DNA from: an uncultured Erwinia sp.
Lineage (GTDB): Bacteria; Pseudomonadota; Gammaproteobacteria; Enterobacterales; Enterobacteriaceae
Assembly: GCA_946221915.1 (NCBI GenBank)
Contig: CAMIKG010000002.1
Coordinates: 62,001-126,000 of the forward strand
Direction of reading: 5' to 3'
DNA: 64,000 nucleotides
How positions within the stretch are numbered: the stretch's first letter is position 1; each line of letters opens with the position of its first letter. The notes below the pieces were generated by a model. The model worked only from the letters and a program-made list of their open reading frames with translations, ran no database searches and was not told where the DNA came from. A program made the translations under genes and the position numbers. This document shows, one piece after another, positions 1-7,991 of this stretch.

Positions 1-1075
1 CGCTGCTGGCCTTGGGTAAATCGTCGACGCTGAGAATGGTATTACGGCCTTTGTTTTTAGCAACATACAGTGCGCGGTCGGCATTGGCCAGCGCCTGGTC
101 AAAATCATCTGCCAGTAGCGGCGCAATGCCGACGCTCACGGTAACATGTGTGGCAACACGCTCATTAAAGCGGTGTGGGATCTCAAGGTTCAGCACATAT
201 TGCCGGATACGTTCCGCCAGCTTCAGCGCGATGGCGGCGTTAACGTTGGTCAGCAGCACCAGAAACTCTTCACCGCCATAGCGGGTAACGATATCGCGTG
301 AACGTACCGCGTCGCGAATCGCCACGGAGACGCGCGCCAGCGCCTGATCGCCCATGGCATGGCCATAGTTGTCGTTATAAGCCTTGAAGTGATCGATATC
401 AAGCAGCAGAACAAAATGGCTGCCGGAGTGGGTTTCAAGAATATTTTCCAGCCTGTTTTTCAGCCCGCGGCGGTTATACAGGCCGGTTAGCGGGTCGAGC
501 ATGCTGAGGTCGCTGTAGGTCTCTTTCTCTTCATACAGCTGGTACATCAGGCGGCGGGTAAAGTTGTCGCTGCGGCGGCGCATCAGGTGATGCAGGGTAA
601 AGCCAATCAGCGGCAGAGAGATGGTAGAGAGCAGCAGCATCAGGTGGTGGCCGGCATCCAGCATCAGTACGGTCAGGGCGGCGGGCGCGGTATGCAGGCA
701 AAAAGCCAGTAAATGATCGCCAAGGGCAATCGAGCTTATAAAGAAAATGCTGATCAGGCTGACCAGCAAAAAATTGCCGTCCGCATAAGCGCTCTGGGTG
801 TATTTCAGGGAGATATGCCATGCCCATAAGATTCCGGTCAGCAGTGATACGCTATTTAATAGCGATAATTTGACTTTTGGCCGGAAAAACGTCCAGCCAA
901 ACAGGGCAATACTCATCACCGGAATCAGTAATGTTGGTAAAAGGACTGTTGAGGAAGATGAATATTTAAAATTCAACAACAGGAAGAGGGATGTCGCTGT
1001 GTTTAAAAAAAGAAAAAGCATTGTTGTCAGGCGATATTTGCTATGAAGCAATTCGTCATAAGTTAGTAATTTCAT
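1..1075 (-). CDS. Membrane-bound diguanylate cyclase (GGDEF), 3' end outside window
   Basis: Reads from an ATG at 1075 leftward and runs off the window edge, giving 358 visible residues. The N-terminal half is hydrophobic, with about six predicted membrane helices (roughly residues 15-175) that look like an integral-membrane sensor of the MASE kind. The C-terminal half is a GGDEF domain: LTGLYNRRG, LLDIDHFKAYND (metal-binding Asp), and the signature RYGGEEF with GGEEF at residues 267-271. RSRD lies exactly five residues before the signature, so an RxxD inhibitory site is present. The protein should therefore make cyclic di-GMP from two GTP at the inner membrane and be feedback inhibited by product. 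The signal sensed cannot be told. The family call is secure; the exact E. coli orthologue is not assigned. Confidence 0.9.
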   Translation of the reverse strand, partial: MKLLTYDELLHSKYRLTTMLFLFLNTATSLFLLLNFKYSSSSTVLLPTLLIPVMSIALFGWTFFRPKVKLSLLNSVSLLTGILWAWHISLKYTQSAYADGNFLLVSLISIFFISSIALGDHLLAFCLHTAPAALTVLMLDAGHHLMLLLSTISLPLIGFTLHHLMRRRSDNFTRRLMYQLYEEKETYSDLSMLDPLTGLYNRRGLKNRLENILETHSGSHFVLLLDIDHFKAYNDNYGHAMGDQALARVSVAIRDAVRSRDIVTRYGGEEFLVLLTNVNAAIALKLAERIRQYVLNLEIPHRFNERVATHVTVSVGIAPLLADDFDQALANADRALYVAKNKGRNTILSVDDLPKASS

Positions 1076-1277
1076 ATTATATACTCGCTGCAACCCTGAA
1101 ATACCAAAGCATTAAACCTGACATTCGATTTTATTATTCTGTCAGGAATAGTTATTGTGAGTAATTATTTTCTTCTAAGAATGGTAAACGCCGCAATCTA
1201 TCACTTTCCCTTCAGCCTGTCATCCTCAGGTACAAAGTTTCAACAATTATGCTGCAAAATGAAAAGGATTGTCATAT

Positions 1278-1296
1278 GCTATTGGTAATCATTATC
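1278..1296 (+). promoter_or_regulatory. Fur box upstream of the DUF1435 gene
   Basis: The 19-mer here matches the classical Fur consensus GATAATGATAATCATTATC at 16 of 19 positions, and its right half TAATCATTATC is exact. It lies 66 bp before the start of the DUF1435 gene. This indicates iron repression of that small gene. Confidence 0.75.
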
Positions 1297-1361
1297 ACCT
1301 AAGGGTTATGATGATGTGAGCGGCGATAACAACAGCGTGTGGACTATGGGGAGTAAGCTGG

Positions 1362-1598
1362 ATGTTGGGAAAACGACTGGATAGCGGCTGGGGTGTCCTG
1401 CTGCCCTGCGCCATGATACCGGTGCTGGCGATGATGGATCTCTCTTTTTCACAGTGGCGTGCGCTGATGGTGATTGCGCTGCTGGCGACCGTCAGTATGC
1501 TGTACCACAAACGTCTGCGTCATTATCTGCTGCTGCCGTCCTGTATCGCACTGGCAGGGTCGCTGGTGGCGATCTCAGTGAAACTCACCGCCTGGTAA
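1362..1598 (+). CDS. yjjZ: DUF1435 small membrane protein (YjjZ-like)
   Basis: A 78-residue protein starting MLGKRLDSGWGVLLP and containing YHKRLRHYLLLPSC, both typical of the DUF1435 family to which E. coli YjjZ belongs. About three hydrophobic stretches suggest an inner-membrane protein. Function is unknown. A GGGGAG ribosome site precedes the ATG, and a strong Fur box lies 66 bp upstream, so expression is probably iron-repressed. In E. coli yjjZ sits beside fhuF (ferric siderophore reductase); no fhuF is seen here, so the gene stands alone with its iron control. The family call rests on recalled sequence, and the iron link rests on the visible box. Confidence 0.7.
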   Translation: MLGKRLDSGWGVLLPCAMIPVLAMMDLSFSQWRALMVIALLATVSMLYHKRLRHYLLLPSCIALAGSLVAISVKLTAW

Positions 1599-1698
1599 CG
1601 AAACGGGCGCACGTGAGCACGTCAACATATCGATGTTTTCGGATAATCAAGGAAACTATTAACAGGGAGGCACTGCTCAGAAGGGAATTTCACAACGT

Positions 1699-1785
1699 TG
1701 GTGCGAAGAGAGGGACTTGAACCCTCACGTCCGTAAGAACACTAACACCTGAAGCTAGCGCGTCTACCAATTCCGCCACCTTCGC
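1699..1785 (-). tRNA. tRNA-Leu (anticodon CAG), copy 3 in transcription order
   Basis: An 87-nt class II tRNA with encoded CCA. On the minus strand it starts GCGAAGGTGGCGGAATTGG, has anticodon CAG in a TTCAGGT loop, a long variable arm and the T-loop GGTTCAAGTCC. It is identical to the copy at 1823-1909. It corresponds to the leuQPV cluster of E. coli, which also precedes rsmC. Confidence 0.97.
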
Positions 1786-1822
1786 ATACCTTGTTGTAAA
1801 ATCTTTACTGCTATTGCTGTGT

Positions 1823-1909
1823 TGGTGCGAAGAGAGGGACTTGAACCCTCACGTCCGTAAGAACACTAACACCTGAAGCTAGCGCGTCTACCAATTCCGC
1901 CACCTTCGC
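1823..1909 (-). tRNA. tRNA-Leu (anticodon CAG), copy 2
   Basis: An 87-nt gene identical to the 1699-1785 copy, separated from it by 37 bp. The three copies are probably one transcript read leftward from the promoter at 2060-2095. CCA is encoded. Confidence 0.97.
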
Positions 1910-1937
1910 GTCAAATGCACAGCAATGTTATGGTTGT

Positions 1938-2024
1938 TGGTGCGAAGAGAGGGACTTGAACCCTCACGTCCGTAAGGACACTAACACCTGAAGCTAGCGC
2001 GTCTACCAATTCCGCCACCTTCGC
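1938..2024 (-). tRNA. tRNA-Leu (anticodon CAG), copy 1, promoter-proximal
   Basis: An 87-nt gene differing from the other two copies by one base in the variable arm (TGTCCTTAC against TGTTCTTAC on the coding strand). The spacer to the next copy is 28 bp. Confidence 0.97.
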
Positions 2025-2059
2025 GTACCGAAATACTGTTTCAACAGTATTGCAACCAC

Positions 2060-2095
2060 GGAGGCGCATTCTAGAGGTTTTACCGGGGACGTCAA
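2060..2095 (-). promoter_or_regulatory. Sigma-70 promoter of the tRNA-Leu cluster with GC-rich discriminator
   Basis: On the minus strand, TTGACG (2095-2090) and TAGAAT (2073-2068) are separated by 16 bp and followed by the GC-rich discriminator GCGCCTCC. This is the layout of stringently controlled stable-RNA promoters. It lies about 40 bp upstream of the first tRNA. Confidence 0.8.
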
Positions 2096-2105
2096 CAGAT
2101 ATTTC

Positions 2106-2151
2106 ATCGTCATGGAATGACTGCTGGAAAAAGCAACATTTCCATGACGAT
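2106..2151. repeat. Perfect 12-bp inverted repeat between rsmC and the tRNA promoter
   Basis: ATCGTCATGGAA at 2106-2117 is exactly complementary to TTCCATGACGAT at 2140-2151, with a 22-nt loop. It lies 32-77 bp downstream of the rsmC stop codon and just upstream of the tRNA promoter. There is no T-run, so it is not a standard intrinsic terminator. Confidence 0.6.
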
Positions 2152-2182
2152 AACGCGGGGCGCTGACCGGCTTAAGCGCAAA

Positions 2183-3214
2183 TTAACGTGCTTTGTTGCC
2201 CCGTCCCTGCACTGCGCGATACACCTTGAAACGTCCGGTTTGCGCCAGCACTTCATGGCTGCCGAAGGTCTCATCGAGAATATTCGGGTACGGCAGGAAG
2301 GCGTTGGCAACAATACGCAGCTCGCCACCGTTATTCAGGTGTTTTGCCGCGCCGCGAATCAGCGTCTGTGCCGCATCCAGGCTGGTCTGCATGCCATCGT
2401 GGAACGGCGGGTTGGAGATAATCATATCGAAACGACCTGTGACGTCGGAATAGACGTTGCTGGCAAAGACTTCCCCTTCCAGCTGGTTCGCCGCCAGCGT
2501 GGCTTTACTGGCTTCGACTGCGGCCGCACTGACATCAGTCAGCCACAGGCGCACTTTCGGTGAATGGCTGGCCAGCAACGTCGACAGCACGCCTGCGCCG
2601 CAGCCGACGTCCAGCACTTTGCCTTTGGTGTGCGGAGTAAAGGTGGACAACAGCAGATCGCTGCCAATATCCAGGCCATCACGGCTGAATACGCCCGGCA
2701 GGGTTTTAATAATCTGCTCATCCAGCGTGTACTCACCCCAGAAGCTGTCAGCATCAAACGCTGACAGGCTGCTAAGGCGGCCATGGTACAGACCACAGCG
2801 ACGGGCGCTGTCGATTTTGCTCAGCGTCGCCCACGGCGCCAGCATCTGCTCCGCGCTGCGCACGCCGCTGCGGTTTTCGCCAATCACGAAAATATCGCAA
2901 TCCACCGGCAGCAGCGACAGCAGGTTTTGCAGCTGGAACTGTGCTTCCGGCTTATTTTTCGGCCAGTAATACACCAGCGTATCGCAGTCGCTCACCATTT
3001 CGGCGCTGGCCACCAGGCTGTATTGTGCGCGTTCGCCCATGGTGCGGCTCAGGTTCTGCCAGTGATGGTATTGCTGGGTATGAACTTTACTCAGTGCCGT
3101 TTCCAGCTGGGCGGGCAGGTCGTCCTGCAGATCGCCAGCAAACACTACGCGGCGGGCAATAAATTCATCACTGTGGCGCAGAATAACTTCACTGGCCGGG
3201 GTAAAAGCGGACAT
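2183..3214 (-). CDS. rsmC: 16S rRNA m2G1207 methyltransferase RsmC
   Basis: 343 residues, the usual length for RsmC. The N-terminal pseudo-methyltransferase half is followed by a catalytic C-terminal half with the SAM motif VLDVGCGAGVLS at about residue 200 and the catalytic NPPFHDG at about residue 267. The enzyme methylates N2 of G1207 in helix 34 of 16S rRNA, acting on assembled 30S subunits in the cytoplasm. It is divergent from holD, with a 106-bp gap holding both promoters, as in E. coli. Nothing unusual is seen. Confidence 0.97.
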   Translation of the reverse strand: MSAFTPASEVILRHSDEFIARRVVFAGDLQDDLPAQLETALSKVHTQQYHHWQNLSRTMGERAQYSLVASAEMVSDCDTLVYYWPKNKPEAQFQLQNLLSLLPVDCDIFVIGENRSGVRSAEQMLAPWATLSKIDSARRCGLYHGRLSSLSAFDADSFWGEYTLDEQIIKTLPGVFSRDGLDIGSDLLLSTFTPHTKGKVLDVGCGAGVLSTLLASHSPKVRLWLTDVSAAAVEASKATLAANQLEGEVFASNVYSDVTGRFDMIISNPPFHDGMQTSLDAAQTLIRGAAKHLNNGGELRIVANAFLPYPNILDETFGSHEVLAQTGRFKVYRAVQGRGNKAR

Positions 3215-3320
3215 CGGATGGCTCCTTACTAATCGAAGCGGGGATTATAGTGCTTTGTTGGCTCATGTTCGATGGTTTTGCTAGCATATGCCCTTCATAC
3301 GAACCACCAGGCGGGAAGAA

Positions 3321-3740
3321 ATGTCCACCAGACGTGACTGGTTATTACAACAAATGGGCATTACGCAGTATGTGCTGCGGCGTCCACGCGCCCTGCAGGG
3401 CGAAGTCGCGCTTTCTCTGCCAGCGCACACGCGTCTGGTGATTATCGCCGAAACGCCGCCTGCGCCTGAGGAGCCGCTGGTCAGCGACGTGTTGCGCGCG
3501 CTGGCGATTGCACCGCAGGATACGGTCAGCCTGACCCCGGATCAGCTGGCGATGTTGCCGGATGATTACCGCTGCGCCAGCTGGCGTCTGGGCATTGACA
3601 TGCCGCTGAACTTCGCGGGCGCTCAGTTGGCGACTCCGGCTCTTGATGAGCTCTACCATAATGCCAGCGCCAAACGCGCGCTCTGGCAGCAGATCTGCGA
3701 TTATGAATCAGATTTCTTTACTCACGCCGAACGATCTTAA
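3321..3740 (+). CDS. holD: DNA polymerase III psi subunit
   Basis: 139 residues starting MSTRRDWLLQQMGITQYVLRRP, close to the 137 residues of E. coli HolD. This ATG was chosen over an in-frame ATG 33 bp upstream because it aligns with the family start and follows GGGAAGAA. Psi joins chi and the tau/gamma clamp loader and helps hand SSB-coated lagging-strand template to the holoenzyme. The N-terminal peptide and helix are the most conserved part. The 3' end overlaps rimI by 38 bp in another frame, so the two are translationally coupled as in E. coli. Confidence 0.93.
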   Translation: MSTRRDWLLQQMGITQYVLRRPRALQGEVALSLPAHTRLVIIAETPPAPEEPLVSDVLRALAIAPQDTVSLTPDQLAMLPDDYRCASWRLGIDMPLNFAGAQLATPALDELYHNASAKRALWQQICDYESDFFTHAERS

Positions 3741-4143
3741 ACGCGCTTACGCGATAGAACAGCGCTGCCATGCCTTTCCCTGGACGGAAAGCACCTTCAC
3801 CAGTAATCAGGGAGAGCGCTACCTCAACTACCGGCTTGAAGTCGGCGGGGAGATGGCGGGATTCGCCATTACGCAAATCGTGCTGGATGAAGCCACGCTG
3901 TTTAATATCGCGATCGATCCCACTTTCCAGCGTCGCGGGCTGGCGCGCCAGTTGCTGCAGCATCTGATTGCTGAACTCAGCCAGCGCGAGGTACTCACCC
4001 TGTGGCTGGAGGTGCGTGCGTCAAACCGCGCCGCCATCGCATTGTATGAGCAACTGGAATTTAATGAAGTTTCCGTACGCAAAAATTACTACCCAACCGC
4101 TGACGGGCGCGAAGACGCGCTGATCATGGCTTTAACTCTGTAG
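3703..4143 (+). CDS. rimI: Ribosomal protein bS18 N-terminal alanine acetyltransferase
   Basis: 146 residues of a GNAT fold. The start MNQISLLTPNDLKRAYAIEQ aligns with E. coli RimI; it lies inside the 3' end of holD. GNAT features visible are the acetyl-CoA-binding QRRGLARQLL loop (about residues 75-85), LWLEVRASNRAAIALYE and the C-terminal RKNYYP. RimI acetylates the N-terminal alanine of S18. It is followed after 40 bp by yjjG, the conserved order. Confidence 0.95.
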   Translation: MNQISLLTPNDLKRAYAIEQRCHAFPWTESTFTSNQGERYLNYRLEVGGEMAGFAITQIVLDEATLFNIAIDPTFQRRGLARQLLQHLIAELSQREVLTLWLEVRASNRAAIALYEQLEFNEVSVRKNYYPTADGREDALIMALTL

Positions 4144-4183
4144 TGGCTCTCCGCGCAGACATAAAACAGGATTTAACCAAACG

Positions 4184-4864
4184 ATGTTAAGTAACTGGGA
4201 CTGGATCTTATTCGACGCCGACGACACGTTGTTCCACTTTGACGCCTTTGCTGGCCTGCAGCGCATGTTTCGCGATTACGACGTGCAGTTCACCGCGGCG
4301 GATTATGATGATTATCAGGCGATCAACAAACCGCTGTGGGTGGATTACCAGAATGGCGTGATTAACGCCTTACAACTCCAGCATCAGCGTTTCCAGGGCT
4401 GGGCGGACAAGCTTCAGGTGGAGGCGCAGGCGCTGAACCGTGATTTTCTCTCGGCAATGGCGGAAATCTGCGTGCCGCTGGAAGGCGCAGTCAGTCTGAT
4501 GAAGCTGCTGAAAGGCAAGGTGAAGATGGGCATTATCACCAACGGTTTCACCGCGCTGCAGCAGGCGCGCCTTGAGCGCACCGGGTTGCTGGAGTATTTC
4601 GATCTGCTGGTGATCTCGGAGCAGGTTGGCCATGCCAAACCGCATCCGGCGATTTTTGATTACGCTCTGGCGAAGATGGGGCACCCGCCGCGCAACCGCG
4701 TCATGATGGTGGGCGATAACCCGGATTCAGATATTCTTGGCGGCATCAATGCGGGTTTCGCTACCTGCTGGCTGAACGCTGATAACCGCGCCAGACCGGA
4801 AGGTATCACCCCGACCTGGCAGGTCGCTTCTCTGCATGAATTAGCCCGCCTGCTGCAGGACTAA
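4184..4864 (+). CDS. yjjG: HAD-family pyrimidine 5'-nucleotidase (house-cleaning dUMP phosphatase)
   Basis: 226 residues. HAD motif I is DWILFDADDTLFHFD at the N-terminus, motif II is IITNGFT near residue 110, the motif III lysine is in GHAKPHP, and motif IV is MVGDNPDSD. E. coli YjjG hydrolyses dUMP, dTMP and damaged pyrimidine monophosphates. In E. coli prfC follows at once; here the type VI secretion cluster lies between, so yjjG marks the left edge of the inserted block. Confidence 0.95.
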   Translation: MLSNWDWILFDADDTLFHFDAFAGLQRMFRDYDVQFTAADYDDYQAINKPLWVDYQNGVINALQLQHQRFQGWADKLQVEAQALNRDFLSAMAEICVPLEGAVSLMKLLKGKVKMGIITNGFTALQQARLERTGLLEYFDLLVISEQVGHAKPHPAIFDYALAKMGHPPRNRVMMVGDNPDSDILGGINAGFATCWLNADNRARPEGITPTWQVASLHELARLLQD

Positions 4865-5570
4865 ACCCGCTGTGCTGTACGACCAGAAAAGGGACACCTT
4901 TCTGGTCGCATGAATTTCTCCCGATCATTCCCCGCTTCACGCTCTGGCGAAGTAACTCAAAAAAATTATTTATCGTTAAGCGTACTGTTCTGAAATTATT
5001 TTTGTGCTGTTGATCGAAAAATTAATTTCTATTCTGACGGCTTTGATCTTTCTTCAGTGTAATGTGTCGCTTGTTTTTATTTGGCGATGTAATTGCAGAT
5101 TCGCTGTTAATTTGATTCGTCTGCAAAGCGTTGAGTTTTTCTTTAAAGAGGATACACTGCGAAAATTGTGTGATTTTATGCAGTGAAAAGCACTACGGGT
5201 GTTGCCAGCGGCAAACTCGTGCGGTAGCTATCGTAATGCGATATTTATTCAACTTGTTGATTTTACTATGGTGATAATTTTCCTCTCCATTGTGGTTAAC
5301 ACCTTTCATTAACACGATAATAGAAATGCAAAACAAGGATGATTAATGTTGCTGATAAGCGTCACCCTCTGGCGTTTATCTGTTTCAGCACAGGAGTGCG
5401 ATTTCTGCTTACTCGTTTATATTATTTCCCCACTATTTTTCCCTGTTTCAGGGTAAAGCTTTTTATTTCTGTAATTTTTACAGGAATGTTTTTGGCAATT
5501 TTCACGACGTCTGTTATCGCGCCAGCGAAGAGTGCTGGCATTTTATTATGTGACATCAATGAGGATTAGA
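4865..5570. other. 706-bp AT-rich non-coding stretch before the T6SS cluster
   Basis: Only short ORFs without recognisable protein signal or good ribosome sites are present. Apart from the hairpin at 4880-4908 I see no repeat, tRNA or integrase trace. The stretch is clearly more AT-rich than the flanking genes and probably contains the promoter of the rightward secretion operon. No convincing sigma-54 or sigma-70 element could be fixed by eye. Confidence 0.5.
4880..4908 (+). terminator. Hairpin after yjjG, possible terminator
   Basis: CGACCAGAAA at 4880-4889 pairs perfectly with TTTCTGGTCG at 4899-4908 across a 9-nt loop. It sits 16 bp after the yjjG stop. No T-run follows, so termination is only likely. 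Confidence 0.45.
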
Positions 5571-6074
5571 GTGAATATTCGCATTGTCTCTGTTCTGCTT
5601 TTCATATCAATCACGGCCGGATGCAAAGCACCGGCGCCGTCATTAACCGATGACACACTGGTTTCCAGTACTGTTGATGGCGTGACGCTAACGCACCGTT
5701 ACGCGATCTCTCCTCCTGCGCACTTTACGCCACTCAATGAGCCATATCGGGCGCTGTACAACGCGTCGGTGATGAGCCGCCCGGATTTTAGCGGCAAGCT
5801 GGTGCGTTATCTTGATAACGGCGCAACTTTTACCGTGCTGGGGATGGTGGAAAATAAATGGCTCGCTATTGCCGCAGCGAATGACTCTCAGTTACTGGGT
5901 TATGTGCCGCTTCGCGCTGGGGTGAAAAGTGAGCTATGGGCGAAAACCGTGAAAGCCGATCGGCGTCCTCTCCGCAGCAGGTCAACAACACCCGCCAGAC
6001 AAACCTGTGTGTCGGTGGATGATGAGCGCAAAGCCTGCCAGAGTAACCCCGGCGGTACATGGATTATCGACTAA
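5571..6074 (+). CDS. T6SS-cluster lipoprotein with SH3-like domain
   Basis: 167 residues if started at the GTG at 5571, which follows GAGGA by 5 nt; an in-frame ATG at 5559 is the alternative. A signal peptide ends in the lipobox ITAGC, so the protein is a lipoprotein. The middle (SRPDFSGKLVRYLDNGATFTVLG...WLAIAA) looks like a bacterial SH3 fold, followed by a Cys-containing tail with TCVSVDDERKACQSN. It is the first gene of the secretion cluster and lies 27 bp before tssJ. Similar small proteins head T6SS clusters in related enterobacteria. A wall-binding or assembly accessory role is inference; the function is unknown. Confidence 0.7.
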   Translation: MNIRIVSVLLFISITAGCKAPAPSLTDDTLVSSTVDGVTLTHRYAISPPAHFTPLNEPYRALYNASVMSRPDFSGKLVRYLDNGATFTVLGMVENKWLAIAAANDSQLLGYVPLRAGVKSELWAKTVKADRRPLRSRSTTPARQTCVSVDDERKACQSNPGGTWIID

Positions 6075-6101
6075 TGCTGTTCTTACCAGGATGTAGTAAC
6101 C

Positions 6102-6596
6102 ATGAATGGACGCATATTATACCTGCTGAAGTCGGCTTTCTGGCTGATGGCTCTGATAATGCTCGCAGGCTGCACTTCGTCATCGCCGCGTATTCCCGCC
6201 AGCTACCACCTCTCTTTTCTGGCGCACCCGCAGCTCAGTCAGTCCGCGCCGCTCAAAATCAGCGTGCTGCAACTCGCCTCTGACATCGATTTTATGACGA
6301 CGGATTTCTGGTCGCTGCAACGTCAGACGCAGCAGGCGCTGGGGGGCGACGTATTGCACATCGGGCAGCTCTGGCTGCGCGCCGGGCAGCTTAATCAAAA
6401 CCTTAGCGGTGATATCACTGCCGGAGCGCGCTATATCGGCATTATCGCGCAATATCCTGCGCCTGATGGCAAAGTCTGGCGGTTGTCGCTGCCACTGGCG
6501 AGCGAGCAGCGATCTTTCGCGATCTGGCCGGGATCGCCGGAAGCGTTACGCGCGGAGATCGTTGTCGATATTAACGGCATGCGTGCGCTGCGCTAA
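6102..6596 (+). CDS. tssJ: T6SS outer-membrane lipoprotein TssJ
   Basis: 164 residues. The signal peptide ends in the lipobox LAGC, giving a lipid-anchored protein, followed by a beta-sandwich of the TssJ (Lip/SciN) type with SYHLSFLAHPQLS, QRQTQQALGGDVL and GARYIGIIAQYPA. TssJ is the outer-membrane foot of the TssJLM membrane complex and binds the periplasmic end of TssM. An AGGATG ribosome site lies 8 nt before the ATG. It is followed by tssK after 31 bp. Confidence 0.9.
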   Translation: MNGRILYLLKSAFWLMALIMLAGCTSSSPRIPASYHLSFLAHPQLSQSAPLKISVLQLASDIDFMTTDFWSLQRQTQQALGGDVLHIGQLWLRAGQLNQNLSGDITAGARYIGIIAQYPAPDGKVWRLSLPLASEQRSFAIWPGSPEALRAEIVVDINGMRALR

Positions 6597-6627
6597 CCGG
6601 ATCATGAATCAGCAAAGGAGTGTTTTG

Positions 6628-7971
6628 ATGAGTGACGCAGCCAAAGTGGTATGGAGTGAAGGGATGTTTTTGCGCCCCCAGCACTTTCAACAGGCAGAGC
6701 AACATCTGCAGGCAACGATGCGCAACTGGGGGCAGCTTCAGCACCCCTGGCGCTGGGGTTTTTCGACCCTCGAACTGGATGACACCCTGTTACGTCAGGG
6801 GTGCGTGGCGCTCAACGCCGCCAGCGGCGTATTACCGGACGGCACCTGGTTTTCCTTCCGTCATGGGCACCATGGCCCCGCGCCGCTGGCAATTGATGAA
6901 AGTCAGAGCGACGCCGTCGTGGTGCTGGCCTTACCCGCCCGCCGCGCGGGGCGCGAGGAGGTCATTTTCAGCGATGCGCCGGATTCGCTGGCGCGCTTTG
7001 TCACCTTTGAACAGGAGGTGACTGACTGGAATGCGATCGCGGCCGATCCTGTCACAGTGCAGTTTGGCAAATTGCGGCTGAGGCTGATGCTGGCGAGCGA
7101 ATTATCCGCTGAATGGACGGCGCTTGGCATCGTGCGGATTCGCGAGAAACGCAGCGACAACCAGTTGCAGCTCGATAAACGCTATATCCCACCGCTGCTC
7201 AACTGTATGGCATGTTCAGCGCTGGTGGATTATCTCAACGATGTGCACGGCTTACTGACACAGCGCGCGCGGCAAATGGGGACACGACTGCAGCAGCCAG
7301 GGCGCATCACGCATGCCGACCCCATGGATATGATGCTGCTTGCGCTGATAAATCGCCATCTTGGCGCATTGCACCACCTCTGCCGTTTGCCGTTGCTGCA
7401 TCCGGAGCAACTGTATCGCCACTGGCTGGCGCTGGCCTGTGAACTGGCAACCTGGACGCCACAGCGCATCACCGACGCCCAGTTACCTGTTTATTGCCAT
7501 GACGATCTGGCTGGCTGCTTTACGCCGCTGCTGCAAATGTTGCGCTACGGCTTAGCACAGGTAGTGGAAGAGCAGGCGGTCCAGCTGCCGCTGACAGACC
7601 GCTCCCATGGTTTAAAAGTCGCCGCTCTGCCGGAAAGTCGCATGGCCCGTGAGTGCGCGTTTGTACTGGCAGTACGCGCCAGCGTACCGGGTGAGACCCT
7701 GCTGAGCCACCTCCCGGCACAGATGAAAGTGGCGCCCGTTACCCGCATCCGCGACCTCGTGCAGTTACAGTTGCCGGGCATTGTGCTGCGTGCCCTACCC
7801 GCAGCGCCGCCGCAAATTCCCTGGCATGCAGGGTTCAGTTATTTCGAGCTGGAGAAGGGGAGTGAATGGTGGAGCGAGATAGAAACGTCGGCGGTTTTCG
7901 CGCTGCACCTGGCGGGAGAATTCCCCGGTTTTGAGATGCAGTTTTGGGCGCTGCGCCAGCCGTCAGCCTGA
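6628..7971 (+). CDS. tssK: T6SS baseplate-membrane connector TssK
   Basis: 447 residues, the usual TssK length, starting MSDAAKVVWSEGMFLRPQHFQQ, a highly conserved opening of the family (ImpJ/VasE). AAAGGAG precedes this ATG; the frame is open further upstream, but this start matches the family. TssK trimers link the baseplate wedge (TssFG) to the cytoplasmic parts of TssL and TssM; the C-terminal domain resembles phage receptor-binding heads. It is followed by tssL. Confidence 0.95.
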   Translation: MSDAAKVVWSEGMFLRPQHFQQAEQHLQATMRNWGQLQHPWRWGFSTLELDDTLLRQGCVALNAASGVLPDGTWFSFRHGHHGPAPLAIDESQSDAVVVLALPARRAGREEVIFSDAPDSLARFVTFEQEVTDWNAIAADPVTVQFGKLRLRLMLASELSAEWTALGIVRIREKRSDNQLQLDKRYIPPLLNCMACSALVDYLNDVHGLLTQRARQMGTRLQQPGRITHADPMDMMLLALINRHLGALHHLCRLPLLHPEQLYRHWLALACELATWTPQRITDAQLPVYCHDDLAGCFTPLLQMLRYGLAQVVEEQAVQLPLTDRSHGLKVAALPESRMARECAFVLAVRASVPGETLLSHLPAQMKVAPVTRIRDLVQLQLPGIVLRALPAAPPQIPWHAGFSYFELEKGSEWWSEIETSAVFALHLAGEFPGFEMQFWALRQPSA

Positions 7972-7991
7972 ACAGGGAGAGATGCACGCTT

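Noticed and set aside
5004..5569. Short ORFs at 5004-5186 and 5339-5569 before the T6SS cluster
   Set aside because: AT-rich sequence gives chance hydrophobic peptides; there are no good ribosome sites, and codon use is unlike the neighbours.
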